From: Rutpela maculata
Taxonomy: Eukaryota > Arthropoda > Insecta > Coleoptera > Cerambycidae
Reading direction: 5' to 3'
Assembly (NCBI GenBank): GCA_936432065.2
Contig: OW386292.2
Coordinates: forward strand, 13,112,918 to 13,176,917
Length of the DNA: 64,000 nucleotides
Shown: piece by piece, positions 55,650-64,000 of the stretch
Layout: every line of letters begins with the position of its first letter
How positions within the stretch are numbered: position 1 is the first letter of the stretch
The notes under the pieces: model-generated
What the model saw: the letters and a program-made list of their open reading frames with translations, nothing else
Told to the model about the DNA's origin: nothing
Databases searched by the model: none
Program-made: the position numbers and the translations under genes

Positions 55650-56220
55650 TGGACTAGTACTACTACTATAACTAGGTCCAGAAAATTCATTTTACCCCGA
55701 ACCCACGCCCCCCCCCCCAATATATAGTGCTATTATAGTGAATGGATCGGAAAACAGTAAGGAATATTTAAAGAAAATATATAAAGTAAATCAGTTATAA
55801 ACAATCCCCTATATTTGTGCGTCCTCCTTTCCAGCTGTATATCTGACAGGTACTTAGGACTGAAAGATAAACATCTCCAGAATCTGTGAAATCCGTACTA
55901 CTACTATAACTAGTTTAGGAAATTCATTTTACCCCGAACCCAAGCCCCAAATGGGGTCAGAGGGGGCAAAAAAATGCCCCCCCCCCAATATATAGTGCTA
56001 TTATAGTGAATGGATCGGAAAAGAGTAAGAAATATTTTTAAAAAATATATAAAGAAAATCAGTTATAAACAATCTCCTATATTTGTGCGTCCTCCTTTCC
56101 AGCTGTATATCTGACGGGTACTTAGGACTGAAAGATAAACATCTCCAGAATCTGTGAAATCCGCACTACTACTATAACTAGTTCAGAAAATTCATTTTAC
56201 CCCGAACCCAAGCCCCAAAT
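55650..56220. repeat. Tandem array of about 245-265 bp units
   Basis: ACTACTACTATAACTAG occurs at about 55659, 55899 and 56164. Each is followed by GAAATTCATTTTACCCCGAA and, in two units, by a C-run, CAATATATAGTGCTATTATAG and TTTGTGCGTCCTCCTTTCCAG. The two full units are over 90 percent alike, so the duplication is fairly young. C-runs of 10-12 differ between units. Confidence 0.85.
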
Positions 56221-56540
56221 GTGGTTTTTAATAAGTCGATAAAACGAATTTTATTGTTTTCATTAGATAAAAACTTTTCTTGTGAAATTTGTGTTATAGT
56301 TGTTTCGTCAAATATGACGTCGGGTGATATATTTGCCTTAACTCGGCGAACACGCTCCGAGCTCTTCGTACTCTTTTGTGAAGAGGTCGGGTAGTCATCG
56401 AAAACTACAGCTACTTGGACCATAATGTGAAACGAAAACTATTTGATGTATCTGGCAGCTATCGACCCAAATGAGGAGCTTGGAGGCCACACAAATTTGT
56501 GAAGTAGATGGTCTACTACAAAAATTGCATCTCATCCATC
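56178..56540 (-). pseudogene. PIN-like ('VVFDGY') family protein fragment
   Basis: On the minus strand, DAIFVVDHLLHKFVWPPSS then a stop (TAG at 56447) precedes VQVAVVFDDYPTSSQ, KSSERVRRVKA, VIFDETTITQISQEKFLSNENNKIRFIDLLKTTF. The order G-G/D..LLH..VW... VVFD-G/D-Y ... S-x-x-ER-RR ... FLSN..NK.R-I-LL matches the better copy at 60354-61776. The Asp pair in VVFDDY would be part of the acidic site of a PIN-type nuclease fold, an inference. Everything after LLKTTF is replaced by the tandem array. Confidence 0.65.
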
Positions 56541-56960
56541 TTTATTGGTTGGAATGCTGCATAGAAAGAAGATCTCGTGCCATTCCGTATTCCCTCTTCA
56601 GTGAATATTCACACTGGAAAAGGTCACAGTTCGTACTTAGAAACTGTGGAACAGTGTCATTGAAGAAGAAAGGGACACCACGTTATTTCGATGTTGGAAT
56701 TTAACATTTTGGACGTCTTCACCGACAATTTTTAAAATTCCTTCATTCCTTTCACCGTTAGTGAAAAAAAATTGGAAAATTCGCTAAAAGTTTCAAAATG
56801 TGAAAAATTTGCAAAACTTTGAAGAGCTGTATCTCGGATACTACTTGATCTACAGAGTCCGCTTTGGTACCAATTTGTAGCAAATTTAAAGAATACTAAA
56901 TTATTTTTACCAAAAAAGTAGGCCTTAGGTGTCAAAATCGACAAAACTCGAAAAATTAGC

Positions 56961-57499
56961 AAGTTACAGGAAAATTGCAAGAGAACAAAAATGTTTAGAA
57001 GGCCTCAATGCATACGTCTAAATTTTCTCAAATTTTTAAATTACGTATTTTTAAAGCCCTACAATTTCAAAGAAAGGGGTAGTTTTTCATGTTTCTCCGG
57101 AGGAACTCGGTGAAAACGTACTGTACAGAAAAGTTGTAAATACATTTACCTGAATTTTTTCAGATTTTTTTTTCAATTTTTACATTTCCCCTCCACTTTT
57201 AGAAATTTTCGAGTGGCCATATCTCTAAAAATATGCATTTTTCGAAAAAATTCACAATAATAAAAATATATTATTTTGGGCCAAAAAAGGGAAATATATT
57301 GTTTTTTTTAATCTTTGACCTAATTCTTAAGGGGTAGAAAACACCCCTTTTATCACGGTAGAAACACCCCTTCCGATTATTTCCTACTTTTTCAACTTTT
57401 TTATTAACGCCATTACAAACACATTGCACAAGGTTTCATCAACATCCATTCATTAGCACTCAAATTAGAGATGAAACCCCCCCCGTAGACTGGACTATA
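56961..57499. other. Gene-poor stretch, nothing recognised
   Basis: No gene or repeat identified. Runs of AAAACACCCC(T) occur twice near 57337 and 57362. Confidence 0.4.
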
Positions 57500-58096
57500 A
57501 CTTGAAAGGAGAGGTATCGATAAGATAAGAAAATTGACCCCAATATGACAAAAAATTTAAATATATATATTTTTTATATTTCTCATTATTTTAGTAAAAT
57601 ACAGGACACTAACTTAACGGTACAATAAATTAAAAGTAAAAATGACTACGTTTTCTTCACGAGAAAAATTGACAAACTGAGGTCAAAATTGCCTTTTTTT
57701 GGAAAATTGTACCCTTTTTTTACTTTACTAATTTTTTTACACATGAACGCATTTTTTTAGCAGTTTAATTTTTATATTTGTTGACGTCTAAAGAACAACA
57801 TGTAAAAAAATCACCATGCTAAAAAAATGCGCTCATATCTAAAAAAACTCGATATAGTAAAAAAAGGGTACTTACAATTTTCCAAAAAAGCCATTTTGAC
57901 CTCAGTTCCTACCTCAGTTTGTCGATTTTTATCGTGAAGAAAACGTAGTCATTTTTATTTTTAATTTATTGTAGCGTTAAGTTAGTGTCCTGTATTTTAC
58001 TAAAATAATGAGAAATATAAAAAAAATGTAGTTAAATTTTTTGTCATATATTGGGGTCAATTTTCTTAGCTTATCGATACGCCGCCTTTCAACTTA
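57500..58096. mobile_element. Palindromic fold-back element
   Basis: Arms of about 285 bp (57500-57785 and 57812-58096) are inverse: ACTTGAAAGGAGAGGTATCG at the left against the inverse of CGATACGCCGCCTTTCAACT; inner shared blocks include CAGGACACTAACTTAACG, GACTACGTTTTCTTCACG and GACAAACTGAGGTC. The loop is about 25 bases. One arm carries a small indel where TTCCTACCTCAG is repeated. No coding. Confidence 0.88.
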
Positions 58097-58619
58097 ACAA
58101 GTTGTTTGTTTCTCTAGTAGTCAATCAGATACTTCATTTACTTGTGACTAAGCCAATCTACTATTCCGATCACCTGTGCGCTATTTTGTCGCAGGGTATT
58201 TACGAATTAACAGGTACCTGCAGTTTTCTAAATCACCACTGAAATACTAACAAAAATCGATAACCATTACGCCATCTATTTTAACAAGCATAAGCGCATA
58301 CATTTGCATAATATCAAAGTGATCGTGGTGTAGCAGTGCACGTGAAACTCCCACAACGAATAGAAGCAATTTTTAATCATTAAAAAGTGATTTAGACGAC
58401 GGTCGTCCGAATTCGACACACCAACCCCGAGCCTTGACGACCCTGATGGCGAACTTGCGCACTATTTAATGCCCCTAAATAATTTAATGCAGAACGGATC
58501 TCGGCGTAGTGAAATTATGCAGGCACCGTGCGAATAGGGGCTAATATTTTAATAAACTTGTGTACTAATTGCACCATTAAAACAAATATCTAGCCTGTAG
58601 ATGCTAAAAAATAATATTG
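58097..58619. other. Gene-poor stretch, nothing recognised
   Basis: No gene recognised. Less AT-rich around 58390-58470 (GACGACGGTCGTCCG is a short dyad). Confidence 0.4.
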
Positions 58620-59514
58620 TACACTCAAAGAAATAGTATGGGTAAATTCAACAAAAAAAAATGGTTAACTAACAATATCGTTAATTTTGTTAAACCAAAC
58701 TATATTGATGGTATTTTTAAACAAGAGGTGATTGTTATTTTAATTAATAAAAAGTTGTCGTACAACAAAACAAACATTAACTTAAAAAATAGATGAATAA
58801 GACTATTATTTTGTTCGTCTGACTATTATTTTGTTGAATTCTGTCAAATTAAACTAGATAATAGTATATTTTATTTTTAACTATTATCGAATTGTAATTC
58901 TAACCCAGTATTAGTTCGCTGTACTATTGTACTTGGTAGACAAACCAATATTATTGTCCTCTTCTAGAAGTTCTAAAAGAATTACCATAAAATTTGCTTG
59001 CTTACCACGTAGTCTATTACAGAAATTATTCCCAGATGACGCCACATACAAATCACTGACAATAATCAATCATGCATTATCTTACACTCTTATGAATTTA
59101 TAGAAAATTAATAACATGATTGCAGTGTTCAAATTCTCTCAGGGATCATCGATATATTTGGATGGATCTTATAAACGATCTCTAATCTGATGTCTCAATA
59201 CTGAGATTTTGGCTAACCAAAAAAAACTTCATCATACAATAAAGTGTAGATCAACCTAAAAATTAGTTGGTGAACAAAAAACAAAGTCGTTGTACTATTT
59301 AATTGTAGAACAAATTGAAAATGTTTAGTGAACATAAAAAAATGTCATTGTACTATTTAATTTGTTACAAGAAGATATGATTATTAAATTTGTTTACGAA
59401 AACAAATAACGTTGTATGACTATTCTTTACTGATTGATTTAACTATGAAACTAGATAGGCGCGATTTCATATGCTCTTTTTGGTTGAATTTACCTATCAT
59501 TTTCTTTGAGTGTA
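58620..59514 (+). mobile_element. TIR element, family CACTCAAAGAAA, copy 2
   Basis: Complete copy, 895 bp, with ends TACACTCAAAGAAATAG and inverse TTTCTTTGAGTGTA. Internal blocks such as GGTATTTTTAAACAAGAGG, TTAAACTAGATAATAGTA and GGATCATCGATATATTTGG match 8798-10744. It gives the pre-insertion state for repeat copy B (GACTATTATTTTGTTCGTC). Non-coding. Confidence 0.85.
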
Positions 59515-59885
59515 CGTATAATGCAGACAAATGAGGCGAAATAAAGGCTGAACCTCGGAATGAAAATCGGAAAGCTGAAATTTTGCATAGACCTTTGTTT
59601 TGACGTTCTAAAAACGAGTTGAAAGGTATCATAATATTCCGCGTCCGCTAGTCAAGATGTCAAAGGTCACGAAAATTACTTTTTGCAAATATCTCGCTTC
59701 CTATGCGTTGCTTGTCGTTAGAGGTTGTTACAAAAGTGGAGTCAGATGCATAGTACACTTTACAATGTTAATTATATAATAAAAATGTTCTTATTATTAT
59801 AAAGGTAAAAAAAATATTTATAAACAAGAAATTTATGAGATAATATAAACTAAATTATTCGTCCACGTAAATTAGATATTTTAGA
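59515..59885. other. Gene-poor stretch, nothing recognised
   Basis: No gene or repeat identified. Confidence 0.4.
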
Positions 59886-62183
59886 AGAAATAATTTATAA
59901 AGTAATAATATTTGGGATGCGTACTCTGGATAGGGTTAGAAATAGATACCCGAAAGTTCCCCCAATTCAGGAGTGGAGCGTCCTTTTTTTTTTTGCAAAA
60001 AACCACCCCCAACGGAGACAACGCTGGTTTTTCACTTTTATCTTGTCCGTCGGAAGAGGAAAAAGTATAGAAAATAAAAAATTTGTTGTTAAATTCTGCA
60101 TAAAAAATTTCCTATTAACCTTGTAGCTTAATCCTCACCTATTTCGTGCTAACATTGCCCGAAAAGAGGGGTAGTTTGGGGCGCAGAGGTAAAAATCGAT
60201 CCTATTCCAAGTTTCACAGCGAATATCTTAACGAGAAAAATGCTCAGGAATGAATTTATAGAGCGCAATTTTCTCTATAATATGCATATATAGCGGATTT
60301 TGACGCAAGTGATTTTTATGTATTTTCCTCTTTTTTTCCACAAAGCGTGTTTTTCAATTTGAGCTCGTTTCGACACCATCCACGAGGTAGAGCTCTCGGT
60401 GCGTTTTTTTTAAAGGTGGTTTCCCCTGTAGGCCTATTCCACTAAAATTATTTCCAATTTTACTCATTAAGGGGCGAACTCTTAACTCAGCTGTATCGTT
60501 TTCCGCACCCCTGTTTGCAGCTGCAAGGGTGGAAATTGGTGCTGGTAACCGGTGGCATAAATGGGTGCTAAAATATTGCCTACTTTCTTTCAACCCCATT
60601 CCGTTGGTTCCAAGTTTTCTCCGCGCCAAGCATGAATTTGGAGAAATACTCGGTAAGAATGTTGACGTAATGCCTCAAATGTTGGTGGCAATCTTGGTAG
60701 AATCCCGGCAGTTCTAGATTGACCGACTAACTTATTGAAGATAATGAATCTTTGATGATTCATATATGTCTCTTTTTTGGGGCTTTGTACGTTGCTAGCG
60801 CGAATTGCTCTCCAGAACTTGTAATTTCTTTTTTCTTTGAGCTACGGTTGTTGAATATACGGACAACCTCTTCGAGATCTTTTCTTTTATTGACCCATTC
60901 CACCGTTTGCACTTTTCCTTTACCAAAGAAAGCTGAAGTGATATCGCATCCACTGAACGCGTGGACAAACAAAACTGTCTCCTTACAGCATTTTAAAACT
61001 TCCGAGGACTGCAAGTCACGAGAACAGTAAGCTTTTTTTTATTTTTCCCTCTCTTAAGAAATGGATATCTTTATCTTCAGGTGCGAGAGCGATAATCAAT
61101 GCGAGAAGATTAATATCTTGTCCGACGATGACCACTGTATCGTTTTCATGAGATTCATTTAAGGCGGTTTGAACTATGAGTACGTCAGCGTCGTCTACAG
61201 CAGTAATTGTTTTGATTCCCTCGTTTTTAAATATCTCCACCAATTGCGAAATAAACCATTCCTTGTTTGTGAGATTGTTTATCATTTTATTTTGCGTTTC
61301 AGTCAGTGGCGTGTTCTCATTGAAAATAATTTCCGGTGAAATGCGTTTCAAAAGTCGCGCCTGTCTTTCGATGTCTTCGTACTGCAGGTATTGTCAGCAT
61401 GTCCGTCAAACACTACAGTCACTTTTTGGCCGTAATGATTACGAATAAAGCGATCGTAGGCTGTATAAACGTCATCAAAGGTACCATGCTTCGGCCGTAC
61501 TACACGATGAATCAAATTGCCGCCATCAACAATGAACTGGCAATCGGAAAATATATTACCCTCTCTCGTACAGCATTGAAAATATCTTACAGAGACAGTT
61601 TTTTTCATTAACCCTTTCTCATCGAAGAGAGGAAGAGGAATTGAAGCAAGCTCAAAGTTGAAACATGACTCCAAATCTTCTTTTGAGTGAACAGTACAGA
61701 TTATCCTCTGATATAATTGCGTGGAGTCGAAAAACACAGCTTTGTGGAAAAAAAGGGGAAAATACATAAAAATCACTTGCTATATATGCATCTTATAGAG
61801 AAAATTCCGCTCTATAAATTCATTCCTGAGCATTTTTCTCGTTAAAGTAAAAAAGATATTCGCTGTGAAACTTGGAATAAGATCGATTTTTTACCTCTGC
61901 GCCCTCTCTGTTCGGACGCTGTCAGCGCGAAATAGGTGAAGATAATCTACAAGATTAATAGGATTTTTTATGCAGAATTTAACGACACATTTTTTATTTC
62001 CTATACTTTTTTCTCTTCTGACGAACGGTTTACAAGATAAAAGTGAAAAACCAGCGTTAAGTCCCCGTTGAGGGTGGTTTTTTGCATAAAAAGGACCTAA
62101 ATTGGGGGGGGGACTTTTCGGGTATCTATTTATAACCCTATCTAGAGTACGCAACTCAAATATTATTACTTTATAAATTATTT
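59886..62183 (-). mobile_element. Long-TIR transposon encoding a PIN-like family protein
   Basis: Arms of about 455 bp, 59886-60345 and 61735-62183, are inverse. The outermost shared sequence is GAAATAATTTATAAAGTAAT; others are GCGTACTCTGGATAGGG (left), ATGCTCAGGAATGAATTTAT and GATTTTTATGTATTTTCC. Between the arms lies one minus-strand gene in three or four frames. The 5' end of the gene, including the first ATG (MIFMYFPLFF at 61776), is at the inner edge of the right arm. No clear target duplication was seen (flanks TTTTAGAA and CCCTATTC). Confidence 0.8.
60354..61776 (-). pseudogene. PIN-like / 'HAFSGCD' family protein of the long-TIR element
   Basis: Segments in order on the minus strand: FDEKGLMKKTVSVRYFQ, FIVDGGNLIHRVV, TFDDVYTAYDRFIRNHYG and VTVVFDGHADNTCSTK (61776-61370); after a shift ARLLKRISPEIIFNENT, TAVDDADVLIVQTAL and VVIVGQDINLLALIIAL (to 61016); after another shift ETVLFVHAFSGCDITSAFFGKGK (60950); and a worn end RRKLGTNGMGLKES...RLPAPISTL (60629-60500). 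Acidic residues in VVFDG, DDADVLIV and GQDINLL fit the spaced aspartates of PIN/FEN-type nucleases, an inference. The family is abundant in invertebrate genomes as uncharacterized proteins; its usual Cys-rich C-terminus is unreadable here. It is not functional in this copy. Confidence 0.75.
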
Positions 62184-62558
62184 CCCCTATTCAGGGTTTT
62201 TTAATCTAATTTGCGTGTACTAGGAATATATAAATTATAAGTTATTGAAATTAAATATTTTAAATACGTTATAAGTAATAAATAAATTTTGAAGCTTCTG
62301 TTTCAAACTTAAATTAGAGTACAAATTTTTTTTCTTAATTTTATTTGGAGCATCCTGCCATTTCGATCTACTCAATTAAAAAGAATTATTGTAATTTTTT
62401 GTGATTTTTTAACTCAGTTTTAGGGGTCGCTACCGCCCCATAAAGTTATAAAATTAAAAAGAAAAACTAGTTAGGAATTAATAATTAAATTTAGTTAAAA
62501 AAAAATAATGTTCATTAAATATGTATTTAATGTGTACAATTGTACAGCAATTACAATG
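62184..62558. other. Gene-poor stretch, nothing recognised
   Basis: No gene or repeat identified. Confidence 0.4.
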
Positions 62559-62672
<114 letters not shown>

Positions 62673-62970
62673 ATATAAATGAAAAAGTTGTTAAAAAATA
62701 CATTTGAGTTGAGATGAAAGTGGGGGACAATGTACTGTCCTATTTTATTAATTTACTTAATGATCAATATCATTTTGATGTTCATTTGATTTATTTTGAT
62801 AAAAATTTTGCAAAAATTCTCGATTATCTTCAAAATTCAAGACTTGGTACCGACCCCTAAAACATTATTTAAAAATCTTACATTTTTATGGAAGTATTTT
62901 TTTATATCATAGAACAAAATAAGAGGGTGCCCCGGATAAATTTTAAAAGTTGGTTTTTAAGGACCACCTG

Positions 62971-63226
62971 TACAGGATGAACCAAATTAGATGGGACGTG
63001 TTACTCGATTTTCGATTCAACACTTGGTAATTGAGATATAGGTCAACAAAAAATGTCAATTTTCCAAAAACGCTCTGTAGCTCGGTAGTCGAAAAAGATA
63101 GACGATCACGGTTTGTACCATTGTTTGTTCCTCGAAAATCGAGCTCAGGACATCCATATTGGTTTTTGTCTATCTGTCATAGTTTTGGGGAAACCTTAAA
63201 TCCCATCTAGTTTGGTCCACCCTGTA
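62971..63226. mobile_element. MITE family M2, complete copy
   Basis: TACAGGATGAACCAAATTAG and the inverse CTAGTTTGGTCCACCCTGTA form a TIR of about 27 bp, with TA at the edges. Shares internal AAACGCTCTGTAGCTCGGTAG and GATAGACGATCACGG with the truncated copy at 50421. 256 bp, non-coding. Confidence 0.8.
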
Positions 63227-63239
63227 CAAGCATGCCTCA

Positions 63240-63560
63240 ACGTTTCATCAATATCCAATAATTTTGATGGAGAAAGTGAATGTGTTCCTAAGCTCCTTGA
63301 GGTTTTAGATTTAGAGTAAGATGTGACGGAACACGAGGATAACGATAATGATCCGGAAATTGAATTTGGATGACCAGAAGAAGAGGACGACGAGAAAAAA
63401 GGGGAATATTGAAACGCATGCCTACTGGTGATGGTATTCAGAGGTGGACCTAGTAGCTTCTGACTCCATTCACTAGGAGATTGTGTAACCAGTTACATTG
63501 GTACAACATTTACTAAGCCTATCGGGAATACAATGTCTATTGTCTAGAATAAAACGCGGC
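63240..63560 (+). pseudogene. Unassigned acidic coding remnant
   Basis: A frame with stops reads NNFDGESECVPKLLEVLDLE-stop-DVTEHEDNDNDPEIEFG-stop-PEEEDDEKKGEY, an acidic stretch of the kind found in the N-termini of piggyBac-type and other transposases. No catalytic motif follows before the Penelope copy at 63602, so I do not assign it. Confidence 0.3.
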
Positions 63561-63601
63561 TTGCATTCTACCTCAAAGATGGTGTGGAAACGAATGTATT
63601 A

Positions 63602-64000
63602 TTTTTCTGTATTTCTTATTGGGATGCTCTGCCACGTATATTTTCTTCTAAACAATCTTCTTTTGAAATCTACAAAATAATACAATTATCAAGTATTTTA
63701 CTGGAAAATGACCTCTACACCTACACCTGTGACTTTTACGTCAAAGGAGCAGTTAGAGGATCTTCTTTTGACAAATAATGAATAAGAACAAAAATATAAA
63801 AATGACGTATTTGCTGACGTTTCGGAGACCGAATCTCTGTTTCCTTTCTCAATGCGTATTATAAGTGTTTGTGTGCTGTGTATATTAAATACACAACTTT
63901 AAGAATATATTTGTTATAATCAGTAGATAGATACTTACTGCTTACACAGAACTGTTGATATATCTAGTTGATAGCTTTATTCTAAACAATGTTCAGTTTA
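63602..64000 (-). mobile_element. Second Penelope-like copy (3' end, runs off the window)
   Basis: Same orientation and sequence as 31101-31500: TTCTTATTGGGATGCTCTGC, GATCTACAAAATAATACAATT-type block, ACTTTTACGTCAAAGGAGC, TGCTGACGTTTCGGAGACCG and CACAGAACTGTTGATAT. The last bases on the minus strand give the protein end (LNIV-stop). Differences such as a CTACAC insertion at 63714-63722 show it is an independent, older copy. Confidence 0.9.

Larger units (their letters stand above)
54978..56960 (-). mobile_element. Inverted-repeat element with PIN-like family remnant
   Basis: Left arm (about 54978-55160) and right arm (about 56790-56960) are inverse: GTCGATTTTGACACCTAAGG, AATTTAGTATTCTTTAA, GCTACAAATTGGTACC, ATCCAAGATACA / TGTATCTCGGAT. 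The interior has a small MITE, a tandem array and, on the minus strand, a fragment of the protein family also found in the element at 59886-62183. Edges are diffuse and no target duplication was found. Confidence 0.65.

Noticed and set aside
63240..63560. piggyBac transposase call
   Set aside because: Only an acidic stretch resembles its N-terminus; no DDD motif, no TTAA-flanked CCC ends.

Overview
The window looks like intergenic or repeat-rich nuclear DNA of an arthropod, most likely an insect. It is AT-rich, has no host gene I can identify with confidence, and is built almost entirely from nested transposable elements of families common in insects. No bacterial operon, CRISPR array or rRNA gene is present. 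The species cannot be fixed from the sequence alone.

Layout. 0-7 kb: truncated end of a non-autonomous repeat family, a solo-LTR candidate, and an inverted-repeat block (about 4.0-7.05 kb) holding a LINE reverse transcriptase remnant, a hAT-like MITE with an 8-bp target duplication, and a 145-bp tandem array. 8-13 kb: a second inverted-repeat block with a TIR element disrupted by the microsatellite-cored repeat, then a TIR element carrying a lone protein-coding first exon, then a near-perfect 106-bp-arm palindrome. 13.9-16.8 kb: a long-terminal-inverted-repeat element encoding a transposon-associated protein I cannot assign to a named transposase family. 16.8-17.7 kb: Tc1/mariner-type transposase pseudogene. 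18.6-22 kb: repeat copy plus LINE pieces. 22.9-24.8 kb: palindromic Tc1/mariner-type element with its N-terminal exon on both arms. 25-30 kb: repeat copy and a broken LINE. 31.1-34.4 kb: almost intact Penelope-like retroelement with inverted terminal copies. 36.3-38.6 kb: Crypton-like tyrosine recombinase gene split by an 798-bp TIR insertion. 38.8-42.7 kb: MITEs, a hAT transposase remnant, and a LINE inserted in it. 43.9-44.7 kb: second Tc1/mariner-type pseudogene. 45.5-48.3 kb: complete but frameshifted pogo-like element. 48.6-49.4 kb: remnant resembling Transib/RAG1-type transposases. 51.0-54.1 kb: palindromic MITE, repeat copy, and a TIR element nested in that copy with two tRNA-like modules. 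55-57 kb and 59.9-62.2 kb: two long-inverted-repeat elements with remnants of the same PIN-like protein family. 57.5-58.1 kb: fold-back. 58.6-59.5 kb: second copy of the TIR element of 8.8 kb. 63.6-64 kb: start of a second Penelope-like copy running off the window.

The genes do not form a pathway; each belongs to its own selfish element, and nearly all are broken by stops, frameshifts or insertions. The exceptional feature is how many unrelated elements have acquired long inverted arms (about 100 to 800 bp), several with the first coding exon duplicated on both arms. The best candidates for something not well described are the long-TIR elements at 13863-16797, 54978-56960 and 59886-62183, which encode protein families that I recall only as widespread 'uncharacterized' proteins.
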